A stretch of 64,000 nucleotides of DNA from the NCBI GenBank assembly GCA_021234155.1, contig JAJEKV010000030.1:10176526-10240525 (forward strand), in the 5' to 3' direction. A program made the translations under genes and the position numbers. Shown here in pieces: positions 1-9,603 of this stretch (the first letter of the stretch is position 1; each line of letters opens with the position of its first letter). The notes below the pieces were generated by a model. It was not told the DNA's origin and did not search any database. It saw nothing but the letters and a program-made list of their open reading frames with translations. Source of the stretch: Isoetes taiwanensis. Its lineage: Eukaryota; Streptophyta; Lycopodiopsida; Isoetales; Isoetaceae.

Positions 1-32
1 CAATGCCCATTACTTTTCGCCCCATGCGGATA

Positions 33-380
33 TTAATCACGGCAAGTCAATGTCAAGTTGATTCTCTTCCCGGTTTGTATGTCTTCTTGCCAGCTTGCCA
101 AGATTACGGGCCTTGGTTTGGACTTTAGTGGTTTCAATTTCAACATTTCAACCATTCTCGGGGATGCGAAGTTATGGCTACTTCCGGAGTCTATCAAGAC
201 TATGAAGGACTTGGCCTTTGCCTTCCCTACTGTGGTGATTACCTTATACTGGGTCTCTGCCTGTTCTGTATCTATAGCAGCGAAGATGTGGCACTCACCC
301 TGAATGTAATCGCGTGCTTCCTCGCCGTCCTCGTCTGACGGGGTGTCCCATCCGCCCAACTCTGCTAGCGCTGAGCTCAT
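33..380 (-). pseudogene. Retroviral-type aspartic protease of a gypsy element
   Basis: The 115-residue frame contains FIVLIDSGSSHNFAS at about residues 59-73, matching the catalytic D-S/T-G loop of Ty3/gypsy proteases (usual form LIDSGATHNFIS). The upstream acidic stretch WDTPSDEDGEEARDY resembles the linker between gag zinc knuckle and protease in plant gypsy polyproteins. Its role would be cleavage of the Gag-Pol polyprotein inside the particle. The frame closes soon after the first protease half, so it is a fragment or frameshifted. It lies in the order expected after gag on the same strand. The start methionine is internal to a polyprotein and has no meaning as an initiation site. Confidence 0.75.
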
Positions 381-898
381 AACAAATGGGCGGGTTCATT
401 TGTTGGGTTGGGCTGAAAAAACATCTAAAAAGTGAGCTGCTTCTCCATGCATTCCTGCCTTTTCTCCTTGGGCATCGCCGCAAGAAGGACCGTCTTGCTT
501 TTGGTAGTTGGATCCTTCTGTTTGTCCTTGAAGGACACCCCTTTCTTTCTTCTTTGTTTCCCACAGTTTGCTATTATTATGGGGCTTTTTCTGGGCTTGG
601 AATTTTGGCTGCCCTAGGATTTGTAACTTCCTGTTGCTTTCCCTCTGTCCCGATGGTAAAGGCTGCCTGCGTGCTTGTTTTTTTCGCGGTCCCGGATCCT
701 TGCAAACTAATTGCCTTGGACTCCGCCGCATTAATCGTTTTGGGGTCTATTGCCCTTACGAAGTTTCACGAGTTCCTCGTTCAGACCCTTCTATGTAGCT
801 TTCCCTTTGCGTGTTTTAAAGCTCGGTTTAGGCACACTCTGATCTTAGCCTCATGAATTCTTTGATTGTGCTTCTGCCGTCTTGTACCCCTAGCGCAA
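381..898 (-). pseudogene. Degraded gag-protease linker
   Basis: Between gag and protease the minus strand has a basic, Gln/Lys-rich frame (396-731, about 111 residues) and overlapping fragments in other frames. Its position fits the gag C-terminus and nucleocapsid region. I do not see an intact CCHC zinc knuckle. Frameshifts separate it from both neighbours. Confidence 0.4.
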
Positions 899-1168
899 TC
901 AGAAAGCTGCCGCATCATGTTGAATTTGTGTTCGAGGAACATAGTGTTTCTTGAAAGCTTTTTGAGAACTTCTTAAATCGGCATCGCCCCTGCTCAACCC
1001 ATGGGCTTTGGCATAGCCCTTCCACCATATCGTCGCGGCCCCTTTCGGGTTGGTTACGCCCACCCTGCCTTTGTCTTTGTCCTTCATGCCATAGGCGTTG
1101 CCGTACTCACTCATTTCGTCCAGCCATGCCTCCGCTTCTAGGCCGGATCTGTTCTCGCCCGAGAACAT
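899..1168 (-). pseudogene. Gypsy Gag capsid fragment
   Basis: An 89-residue frame shows the Retrotrans_gag pattern: FSGENRSGLEAEAWLDEM at the N-terminus, then DKDKGRVGVTNPKGAA followed by IWWKGYAKAHG, and FKKHYVP near the C-terminus. These match the F-x-G…W-L-x-x-M, L-x-G-x-A…WW and F-x-x-x-Y-x-P positions of plant gypsy capsid proteins. The frame is shorter than a full capsid domain and lacks the nucleocapsid. Sequence 1169-1400 continues the same strand as basic, frame-broken gag leader. It orients the element: gag right, protease left. Confidence 0.75.
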
Positions 1169-1389
1169 TTCAGTTTCAGGCTTTCAAACATTGCCCGATC
1201 TTTGAGTCCACCTTCTTACGGTAATCTAGGGCCTTAGTGTCCTTCTCGTCCCGCCGTCTCTACGGTCGGGCCCTTCTTTCGGCCTCTTTTGGACTTTCGA
1301 GTCAGAGGTTGAGCTTTGATTCGAGGTCTACGTGCTAGGGGACCTCCTTCTCTTACTCTTTTCTTGTCTTTCCCCGACTTTGGCGTCGT

Positions 1390-1758
1390 TTAATGGCGGG
1401 ATGATGCTTGATCGCTAGTAGGGCCTTTATCTGGGTCAGTGCATTGCATCTGCGACAACTCTTCTCTTCGGTGTCATGGGGCCATATCCCTCGAAGAGGT
1501 TCCTTTGAAGGGGTTGCTGTCGGGGAGTTTCTTCATCTGTTGGCCCTCTGTTTTGTTTTCTCGTTCGTTGTTCCCTTTACGCATACACAATTGGTCATGG
1601 TTATGCGGTTAGTTTTGTTTGTTACATTTGCATTATATGTGTTGTTGGTATAGTTCTTGAACAAAATATATCAACAAAACATTTAAAAATGCGAAGAAGT
1701 TATCTTTATATTATATAATATGTTTACTACAAAAGACTTCCGGTATCAAGATTCCTAA
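1390..1758. other. No gene recognised
   Basis: AT-rich, including an A/T-only stretch around 1650-1730. Short frames here have no recognisable motif. Confidence 0.5.
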
Positions 1759-3273
1759 CTATTCTTGATAGCGCCGGTGGGATGGATTATCCTCTAGGAA
1801 CTTCTTCACTTGGGCTGTTCCCTTTGAATGACCCAAGTTCCTAAGGACGTTGGTGAAGATCCACCACCGCAAAGCTCGCCAAGTCTTGACTATGCTGATT
1901 GGGAGGTAAAACGGGTCACCGTAATCTTCCCTCACTTTGTGGGTATGGCAGTCGAAAACATCGAGTGCTGCAGCTCTCTTCACCAGGGATGGCATATTGA
2001 TTGTTGAGGGGTAGCCCGACAGCATACCCGACAAATCACGGAGCGATCAGCATCGACACTCCTTCTTCCCACGGGGGTGAATTTCGCGATGAATTACCGC
2101 TATTCTTCGAATCCATCGGCGGGGAAAGGTATACCTGTAGCGACACATGTCGTTTGCGGCTGGCGAATCCTCGGTACGTTGGGGTATCGACTCACGTAAT
2201 GCGCCATAAAATCATCAACCTCCACCGTGGTGAGCTCCACAGAGTCCACATTGCTTTGAAGCTCTCGGTCGAACTTCGCTTCTTCTCAGGAGGTGTTGCC
2301 GAAAAACTTGCCGTTAAGATGTTTGATGTCGGCGTGGCGAATCCCCATCGTTCTGTCAAGCAACGGAACTCTTCCTCCGTCGGTGGTTAGTGCGGCACAG
2401 TGCGCCTCCATAATGCGCGATGCTTTGTAGGCTTGGATATCGGAGAATTCGACTCCCGTGTAAGTGTCGGCTTCCCTTACTTGGGTGGGAAGTCGAGAGG
2501 TTCCTCGGACGATGAAGTCATCGGATCCGTTCTTGGAGTTGAGTGCGGCAACTCTTAGTCGATATTCCCTTTTCTGCACTCAGGAGATTTTGGATGTCGG
2601 CAGGAGCAAAATTCTTAGCCCCGACAATGATGGGGGCTAGGCTTGTAATGCCTAGCCCAAGGGGTGTAGCGATTCTAAGAGTTTGCCGGCTTCTTTTGAA
2701 GTCTTGCCACTCTTGTTACTTTTGTCAGCTCTCTTCGCCGGGTCGAGTTGGCGTAGTCTTCCTCCTCTTCGATTCCTCTTCTTACGGGTCTTCTTCTTTT
2801 CCTTCTGCTCACATGCGCATTGCGTAAGGAGCGTTGTTCTTTGCTATGGCTAATGGGTCCCGTCCATGGGGGAATGGAGGTTTCTCCACGGTGTTTTAAA
2901 CACGATGGGTAAGAAAAATTGCTAAAGGCGGTGTTGAAAAGAAGTATTTGGTCCTATTGATGATTAGGACCATTGGCTCGAGCATCATGCGCTGCGCCTT
3001 GTTTGTGAGGTACTTGGCAATGTTTGGAACATCGCCTAAAAGCCGCCTGCGAGGGATTGCCTAGGAACAAAGTAACCTACGCAAGGTGGGAGCTGCTTAG
3101 AGATGGCTCTACCTAGCTTGGAATTGAACCGGGCTCTGTGGCGTAGGCTGGGGTTGCGTGCAAGGTTGCTTGGACATCTACCTCCTTAGGAAGACATGGA
3201 AAATTTCATCGATGTCGGCCTCGGCGGCATGGTATTGGCTTTTGTACCATCGCGGAAATCGAGAGGTTGCCAT
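1759..3273 (-). pseudogene. Unrecognised coding block downstream of a TATA/palindrome promoter module
   Basis: I do not recognise this protein. An ATG at 3273 opens a 31-codon frame (MATSRFPRWYKSQYHAAEAD…). After a broken interval comes a very basic segment (about 2700-2830), then a 97-residue frame (2286-2579) continuing past one in-frame stop through EEAKFDRELQSNVDSVELTT to about 2100, and a 91-residue frame (1759-2034). Composition looks protein-like, not random. The part ending TMGIRHADIKHLNGKFFG has a weak histone-fold flavour (Thr…Asp-Ile…Leu as in the last helix of H3 or H4), but this is a guess. Same strand as the H3-like frame upstream and gag downstream. Confidence 0.35.
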
Positions 3274-3387
3274 GAGTTCAATGCGGAAGAGAGTAGCAAA
3301 TGGTTGCAAGAGCGCCTCAGGGAGTTGGAAAATCGGCTAAGAGAGCAGGAGCAAACTTGTGGGGTGCTACGCGTAAAATGAGGGACT

Positions 3388-3395
3388 TATTTATA
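3388..3395 (-). promoter_or_regulatory. TATA box of the second coding block
   Basis: The minus strand reads TTTCTATAAATAAG, 115 bp upstream of the ATG at 3273 and downstream of two 67-bp palindromes. The same arrangement occurs at 6193-6200. Confidence 0.45.
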
Positions 3396-3594
3396 GAAAC
3401 AAAAGAGGAAAACCCTAATTTTTTGAGGGACATGGAAAATTCTTCGGGTTGGGTGTTTGTAGTACGTAATGAGGTCAAAATGGGAATTTGAAGACTAGTT
3501 CAAGTGTTAGAGCATGGCTGGATTACTGAAAAGATGCTATACAGCGAGGTTGAAGATCATTTTGGCAAGCTCAGGTGTGAAGAAATGGTAGGAG

Positions 3595-3661
3595 GTCTCG
3601 ACTTTAGCGCCTCGCTCAAAAACTAAAGTTTAGTTTCTTGACCAGGCGCGAGCTGTGAGAC
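3595..3661. repeat. 67-bp near-palindrome, copy 1
   Basis: Begins GTCTC and ends GAGAC; core CTAAAGTTTAG is a perfect palindrome. Shares the CGCTCAAAAACTAAAGTTTA segment with copies 2-4, all in the same orientation. Confidence 0.75.
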
Positions 3662-3798
3662 ATCAGTCTCATTTTGATCAAAACATGTCCAATTTGGATA
3701 AATTAAGGCTGTGAGGATGATGGGCTCATCAAATCAGGTAGAATCGACCCCTTATTTGGTCGATTTGGAGCTGTTTTGGGCAGTAGTTTTTGGGCAAG

Positions 3799-3865
3799 GT
3801 CTCACCGACTTAGCCTCGCTCAATAACTAAAGTTTAGTTCTTCGACCGGTGGCGGTACGTGAGAC
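3799..3865. repeat. 67-bp near-palindrome, copy 2
   Basis: Begins GTCTCACC and ends CGTGAGAC with the same CTAAAGTTTAG core; starts 204 bp after copy 1. The arms are less symmetrical than in copy 4. Confidence 0.75.
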
Positions 3866-3989
3866 ATCACGCCTTTCGGTCTGCAATTGTCCTATTTTGC
3901 TGAAATAAAAGCTAAAACCTGCTAACTCATCCTAATTAGTCAAGTTCAGGCAACTAAAGTACACAAAATTGTTCCATTTTACAAAATTT

Positions 3990-6085
3990 TCAATTATTTA
4001 CAAAAGGTTCTAGGCGTTCTCCCTTAATGCGTCTAGCAAGATACATGTCTTGCCTCATAAGGGTTACTCGTTTGGCATGGGATATTGCAAAGATGTTGAG
4101 TCTTCAAAATGTTGCACTATAAACTGCTTTCATTTGCTTCTTTTGAGGGCAAGTGACATTTCATCTGTGACCCTAAAGTCAGTCCTGAAATCCTGCATTA
4201 CCTCTCTAACTAGCCGAGCAAAGGGGGCACGGGGAATCAGGAAGCCGTAGCTGCGCTGGAAGTGCCGAATCTCCCGTAGTGCTCTTTGCTCGAGTTGCTT
4301 CTTAGTGAGCTTCTTCTGGGAAGGCTTTTTCGGGACCTTGGGCTTGGGTGGTGGGGGTCGTAGGGTCTGCTGCTTTGTGGGGTGACCCCCTTCGATGGTT
4401 TTGACTCTGTTCTCCTGGTAGTAGGAGTTGTATGCGTCCCACTCCTTTATATAGGCCTCGTGGTCCCCAATGTTGTTAAATACTTTGCATACCATACGGG
4501 TACCATACGTTTTTTAAGTATTTTTTAAGTTTTTTATTTTTGGTTTTTAAAATCTTAGAATACGTTTTTATAACATTAAAAACGTAAAAAACGTTGCAAA
4601 CTTGCCAAACCCCAAATTGCCCCTTTGAAACAGATTATATAACATTTTTTAATACCAGCACCATATTTGGGTTCCAATCAAATCACAAAAATGTGTATTC
4701 AATTCAAAGGTTTAACTTAATAATATAACAACTAACATAAATGTTTAGCTTATTATCATACTAGAGGTAGATAGAAGAGAAATGAATATAGGTAAAAAGA
4801 ATTATTTGAAGCAAAATATACCTTTGGAGCGTTTTGGGTCACTTCACGCTTCTATTTGTCACTTATGGCCGGTCCGGATCTTCGTAAGCAATATAAAAAA
4901 AATGAATCAAATAAAATTAGTTGTAAAAGAAGAAGAATGGAAAAGTTACCTTGGTCGTGACCGGGTCTTGATTGGTGCAAGAACTGTTTCTCGGGTTTGC
5001 ATGGTGGAGTAAAACCTTTCTTTCATTGAGCAAAAACCAAAATCCCGGGTTCTATTGATGCATTCGGCATGTTTCTACATGCATGTGGCCGCTCATAGTT
5101 CCAAAATCTTGTTTGCTAGACTAGAAAATCTAAATGAAAGTCATTCAAGGCATTAGTAATGGTTTTTTTTTTTTTACATTTTTTGATAACCCCCGATGGT
5201 TGCAAACGTTTAGAAAACGTGGGGTTTTTAAGAAGTACTCTATGGTTAAAAACGGGGTTTTTAACAACATTGGTGGTCCCAACATCTTTCGCCGGTAGAC
5301 TTTGATGGGGTTGGTGGCGTAAGACTCGGGGGGCTGGGGTTGCTTCTTCCTGTCCCATTTCGGGTAAGGGAGGGCTTCTTCCTTTGTGTCCTGCTTTGCT
5401 TCTCCTCGGGTGCTATCTGCTCGGTCACCACACGCTCTGATCGGGGGTTTGGAGGAGCACCTGCTCCCTCATTGTTGGGATTATGATCTCCGTCGGAGAT
5501 CGTCCAGGGGCGAGGGGGCTGATCGGGTGGTCGTTCGGCTATCACTATCTTAGGTTGGGCATTTTCTTTAGCTTCCTTTTGGGCTGCTCCGCGGCTTTGC
5601 CCTTCTTCTTCTTAGGTTCCTCGGCCGCTTTTGCCTCCTCCTCTTCTCTCTTCCTCTTCTTTTGTTCCCTTTTTCTTTTCTCGTTCATATTTCTGATGAA
5701 AGCTTGGCGAGGTCTGCTTCCTCTGTAGGCTCGAGCCTCGGCTCTCGCTCTCTTCTTGCCGCTCCTCCGCTTCTTTTTCGAATCCGGGCTTCGACTTGTT
5801 CTTCAATGGTCTGGCTCGGCGTCGGCATCTCTGTTCTTCTTCGGGCCTTGGTTCTCTTTTTCCCTCTGCGCTTCCTCCTCCTCTTCCTCACTACTTCGTC
5901 CTCGCCTGAAAGTGTACTTCATCTGCTTCATTTTGCTTGTTGAAGGTTCTCCCTCACTTTCGAAGAAGTTGGATCGTTAGGGTTAGGAGGCGCCTGCGCT
6001 TATCGCGCCAATCGTGTTGGCATCGGCCGGCCACGGCCGCTTCGCCTAGGCGGCTTTCCTCTCGATACTGTTTGGTCCGTGCCAT
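3990..6085 (-). pseudogene. Histone H3-fold protein with an extended basic N-terminal region
   Basis: The fold is plain: [11 protein letters not shown] (alpha-N helix), [19 protein letters not shown] (alpha-1), TDFRV (loop 1), then after one in-frame stop FIVQHFEDS (alpha-2), and after one frameshift HAKRVTLMRQDMYLARRIKG (loop 2, alpha-3), ending at 3990. LIPRAPF recalls centromeric H3; QDFRTDFR recalls canonical H3. An ATG at 6085, 108 bp below a TATA box, opens with MARTKQ, the invariant H3 start. Between start and fold are several hundred codons, frame-broken, rich in Lys, Arg, Glu and Pro (nuclear-signal-like runs such as KRKREQKKRKREEEE), and an 805-bp hAT insertion. That start and fold belong to one protein is inference. 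Histone H3 packages DNA in the nucleosome; a tail this long is not normal. It lies between primer site and gag of G1, same strand. Confidence 0.75.
4468..5272. mobile_element. Non-autonomous hAT element, 805 bp
   Basis: Perfect 13-bp terminal inverted repeats, CAATGTTGTTAAA at 4468-4480 and its complement at 5260-5272, flanked by an exact 8-bp target duplication GTGGTCCC at 4460-4467 and 5273-5280. An 8-bp duplication with a CA-starting inverted repeat is diagnostic of hAT. The interior is AT-rich with runs of T and no recognisable transposase; a 76-codon plus-strand frame at 4782-5012 has no motif. It splits the coding region of the H3-fold frame: protein-like sequence resumes on both sides. 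Confidence 0.9.
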
Positions 6086-6192
6086 GTTTGACCCGGATCG
6101 TCAATCGGATCTCGTTGCCAAAAAGATCGCCTTTAGGGAGGCGAGAGCTGGTTTCTAAAGGCGGGGAATGTTCAAATGAGGGGGCCTACTTC

Positions 6193-6200
6193 TATTTATA
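6193..6200 (-). promoter_or_regulatory. TATA box of the H3-fold frame
   Basis: The minus strand reads GGCTATAAATAGAAG, 108 bp upstream of the MARTKQ start at 6085. Two 67-bp palindromes lie further upstream (6306-6371 and 6495-6561). Confidence 0.5.
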
Positions 6201-6305
6201 GCCTGGTGAAATTTAGGTCAAAATTTAAGTTGCTCTATTTAGCCACGCTAAAGGTACCTATTTAATTAAATCTTACACTTATTAGGACTTTTTTCTATTT
6301 TATTG

Positions 6306-6371
6306 GTCTCATTGTGTCTGCCGTCTCAAAAACCAAAGTTTAGTTTTTAGACCAGGAGCGAAATGTGAGAT
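6306..6371. repeat. 66-bp near-palindrome, copy 3
   Basis: Begins GTCTC and ends GTGAGAT; central CCAAAGTTTAG is related to the core of copies 1 and 2. Most diverged of the four. Confidence 0.65.
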
Positions 6372-6494
6372 CTCACACATCTTTAAGTAATTTAAGTAAT
6401 TAAAACATGCTATTCTAATTAATTCCTATCTTAGAATTAGCCTTACCACCTTACTTTTCTCAAATTCGTCATGTTTGAGTGACCTTGGCTCGAT

Positions 6495-6561
6495 GTCTCA
6501 CAGCTTGCGCCTCGCTCAAAAACTAAATTTTAGTTCTTTGCCCAGGCGCGAGCTGTGAGAC
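6495..6561. repeat. 67-bp near-palindrome, copy 4
   Basis: Best preserved: arms GTCTCACAGCTTGCGCCT and AGGCGCGAGCTGTGAGAC pair almost completely, with CTAAATTTTAG in the centre. Starts 189 bp from copy 3. Confidence 0.8.
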
Positions 6562-6746
6562 CACCTTATTTGGCAAATTTTTGACTTATTCTTTTTAGTC
6601 TTATTAAGTTCCAATTCACTTAACTATTATTAGCTTAGCACAACTACCAAAAATGAGAAAAAAATTTCCCACTTTTCGAGGCTTGAAGATCCTATCAAGT
6701 TAGTACTACTGGGAGTATGGTCAGTGCTTTGCTCTTGGTCTCCAAG

Positions 6747-6764
6747 AACATAGCTCTGATACCA
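6747..6764 (-). promoter_or_regulatory. Primer binding site, initiator-Met tRNA type
   Basis: The minus strand reads TGGTATCAGAGCTATGTT. It matches the usual plant initiator-Met primer site TGGTATCAGAGCCAGGTT at 16 of 18 positions and lies one base after an LTR end …GTCACA. It gives the orientation of G1 and predicts its LTR on the right. Confidence 0.8.
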
Positions 6765-6765
6765 T

Positions 6766-8130
6766 TGTGACGTCCCCTACTGTATTATCGATGCCCGTGA
6801 CCAGTATACAAAGCAGGAGTTCATCCCCCGCACCAGCTCCACACCGGTGTTGGGGCCCTCCACATATCCTGTGACCGCCTAGAGTCCACGATTGGGAAGA
6901 GTGAAGGGGTCATTTTACCCGTCTCCCTCGGGGCCTACCTAGGCTGGAAGCATAAACATACACGTCGGTAATATAACATCATATATCCACCTCGAAGGGT
7001 GGCACATCAACATCTGCATAGACAAAGATCAAGCACAATACAAGGAAGTTCCTACCCAAGGCTCAAACTCTGGGGAATGACCGACAAGCTTGGGTCTCCG
7101 GAGTTCAAGCAAGTGCATTTAATCATGACAATGGATTGGGCTGGCATAAGAACATGGCATTGGGTTGTCCACTCCATCCGCCCCCCACATTGCACACACA
7201 CTGCGAGTGGGTTGAAAAGTGTTGGGACTGATCCGTAGCCGGGGTGCATAGCCAAAGGGCTACTCCCGGGTTACATCTCCCCGGGCCGATGGGGCAGGTG
7301 GGGATCACTCCCACCCGAGATCTACATCCTGACCCAAGGTGACTAGAGGGCCACTACCCTTATTCGACTTAACCCAATGGAAGGTGAACCCCACCTCACG
7401 GGTGTCGAGCCCATGCCATGCCCACACTTAGTGGCAAGCCATTAGACCTAGTCACTCTGATCCCCGGTAGGCCTTACACACCGGAGGGATCGATCAAGGG
7501 TCGGGACACGAACCTCGTTATAAGCAGGCCTAGTCCCTTCACCCACAACCCGGTGGGGCTCTTGTACACAGGCCGAATTCTAGTAATGCACTAAGAGGGA
7601 CTAGCTAGGAGCATCATCTACTAAGCTTTAAGTCTCTACCCACCCTTCCCAATACAATGAGTCCACAGAATACAACCATCCATCATATGATCATAAATAA
7701 TAAGAACTAATCTAATACATAGAGTCAATTCTTTAGTTAGAGTCAATCTCGTGGTCTGTTGGGCTACTAAGGGCGATTTAATAGGCTAACCCTACTAGTT
7801 CAAGGTTGGAATGAGGTTTAAGCTATTCAATCGACCAAATACCTGATCCTGGTTCCTCCTCTTGATCCGGGTCCATGTCTCCGATTTTCCGGGATGTGGT
7901 CGGAAGGATGATCGACAAGCTGGGCGTCTTTGGCGGATCGTGGGAGTTGGAATTGACTCCGCAGCGAATCGGAGCTCGAAGGTACGTAGGCTTAAAAAAG
8001 GGAATGTTAGGGTTTGGTGCCTTATGTAGGCTATCGGTTAGGTTTAGGGTTCCCATGACCCTTTGTCTACCTTTAAGGGTTTAAAGGTCTAAAGGTGCGC
8101 GCATTGCTAAGTGTGCGCACCATTGCAAGT
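6766..8130 (-). repeat. 5' LTR of G1, right boundary uncertain
   Basis: LTR sequence must lie immediately right of the primer site; the plus strand begins TGTGACGTCC at 6766. No coding motif is visible in this GC-rich, gene-free 1.3 kb. An inverted repeat GGTGCGCGCA…TGTGCGCACC at 8094-8121 lies near its probable outer end. The second LTR is outside the window, so the boundary cannot be fixed by comparison. Confidence 0.5.
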
Positions 8131-8261
8131 TGCCCCCTAGGGCGTCCTTGCTTGAGTATTCGTCGGCATTACCGTCATTTGGGCGGGCGATGATAATGCG
8201 TGTGGCGAGCAAAGATCACGGTATCGTCCGAGACCGTATATCGTCTTTGGAGCGTCCACAG

Positions 8262-9116
8262 TCATCACGGATTATGCTACCAAATGTGAAGCTTGTGCTC
8301 TGCGACAACACCGCGGCCCGGACACGGTCCAAGGTTCTCTACACGCATCATCATCAGCGTTTTGGTTGTCCCCACGAAACTTGTTAGTGATTGTGGCGTG
8401 CATTTTGTCAATCATACCATCAAAGAGCTGACGGATTATCTTCACATCCAACACCGGAAGAGTACACCCTATTATCCTCAAGGAAATGGCTTGGCTGAAA
8501 GTACCAACAAAGCAGTCATCACAATTCTCAAGAAAATTTGTGATGCTTGGCCATGCCTGATTGGCGGGGACAAGCTGCCCTCTTTTACATTCTTTGGGTT
8601 TACAATACTAGTTTCAAAATAGCTACTGGCCACACTCCTTTCAAACTAGTTTATGGACAAGAAGCTCTAATGCCCTTTGAATATATTCTTCCAACTCTCC
8701 GTTTCCAACTCGCTACGGCACATAATCCACCTGCTGCACTCAAGGAAAGGGTTTATCAATTGGAACAGTTGGATGAACTTAGGCGTGATGCTTATATTCG
8801 TGTTCTTCATGGACAACAGTTGCAGAAATCACTGCATGACAAAAGACTTAAGACAAAAACATTCAACGAAGGAGATTTGGTTCTTCTTTATGATTCTCGT
8901 TACAAAAATTTTTCGGGCAAGTTAAAGTTCAGATGGCTTGGTCCTTATCAAATTGTTCAAGTGGTACAACCCAGCGTTTTCAAGCTGGCTGAACTCGATG
9001 GCACTCCATTACCTACACTGGTTAATGGCTTTCGCCTCAAACAATTTCATACAACAGAAAGTCACAATCATCCACCAGATGCTGTTCCAAACACAGACAC
9101 AACAGATAGTGACTAA
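8262..9116 (+). pseudogene. Gypsy integrase, catalytic core and C-terminal region
   Basis: Recognisable parts are VITDYATK near 8262, SDCGVHFVN with the second catalytic Asp (8389), and GNGLAEST with the Glu (8497), 35 residues apart as in the D35E integrase core. Then come GHTPFKLVYGQEALMPFEY and a long intact C-terminal stretch to 9116, including FNEGDLVLLYDSRYKNFSGK and FRWLGPYQIVQ (the GPY/F-type module). The N-terminal zinc domain and first catalytic Asp region are missing. The 8293-8622 and 8547-9116 frames overlap out of phase, so at least one frameshift breaks it. The product would insert cDNA into the genome. Confidence 0.85.
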
Positions 9117-9254
9117 CAAGCAGCATATTTATATTATAGAGGTGAAATTTTTACAAAATGTGAGCAGAGCCCATCTATTTCCGCTATGGGCAGAGTCCTA
9201 TTTACAAAAACGGGCTGAGCGCCCTATCTACTAAGTCTTAAGGAGAAAACCCCT
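9117..9254. other. Spacer after integrase
   Basis: Non-coding on the plus strand; the same spacer with short repeated motifs (gggcagagcccatcta) follows integrase in EA. Confidence 0.5.
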
Positions 9255-9487
9255 CTACTCCGGGTTTGGGAGCGAGAGGTGATCACGCGAGGATGTGGTA
9301 GTAATTTTGCTCGGGGTCCCAGTAGCGAGTGCGTAATCACCTCCATCCCGTTGGTGTGGGGATCGGGATGCTTCGGCCATCCCAAGACACCACCCGTCCA
9401 TGGCAATACCCACGGTTGCCAGGCACGCCGCCAGAGGTCCAAGCGATCCATCTTGCATGTAATCCACTCCAGGCGGTTAGGCGGCAT
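9255..9487 (-). pseudogene. Antisense frame between integrase and 3' LTR, E1 copy
   Basis: Homologous to the antisense frame of EA (59,175-59,396). Shared residues include an MP-N start, EWITCKM, LDLW, then after a frameshift a GIAMDGWCLGMAE-like segment, ending in the shared NPE plus stop at 9255. A TATA box and inverted CCAAT box stand upstream on the minus strand (9562-9603). Extra and antisense genes are known in the Tat branch of plant gypsy elements; whether this is homologous to any described one I cannot say. Function unknown; no conserved domain recognised. Confidence 0.6.
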
Positions 9488-9561
9488 AGTGCACTTGTCG
9501 TGCGATCCGGCCAGCAGACATCTTTGGCGCCATCGGTGTCTCGGCTTCCACCTTGTTCGTC

Positions 9562-9603
9562 TTATATAGCCAACCGAGGACCTCCCTCACGGCGTGGACC
9601 AAT
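9562..9603 (-). promoter_or_regulatory. Antisense promoter: TATA and CCAAT boxes
   Basis: The minus strand reads CTGATTGGTCC then, about 31 bp later, GGCTATATAAGACGAA. The same pair with the same spacing occurs in EA at 59,468-59,510. In both, the antisense frame starts 70-80 bp downstream. Confidence 0.6.

Larger units (their letters stand above)
1..8130 (-). mobile_element. Minus-strand Ty3/gypsy-type LTR retroelement, left part off window (here G1)
   Basis: Seen in order on the minus strand: an LTR whose 3' end (…CACA) lies at 6766, a primer site at 6747-6764, then far downstream gag (899-1168) and a DSG-type aspartic protease (33-380). Reverse transcriptase and integrase would lie beyond the left edge. 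The right LTR boundary is not resolved; E1 integrase sequence begins near 8250, so the limit given is approximate. About 5.5 kb of other coding sequence separates primer site from gag, far more than the usual short leader. The element is decayed, with frameshifts throughout. It may be one element with extra 5' genes, or an element interrupted by a second insertion; the sequence does not settle this. Confidence 0.6.

Noticed and set aside
5612-5891. Several Arg/Lys/Glu-rich frames in both strands read as separate genes
   Set aside because: On the minus strand they are frame-shifted pieces of the basic tail of the H3-fold block; plus-strand versions are shadows.
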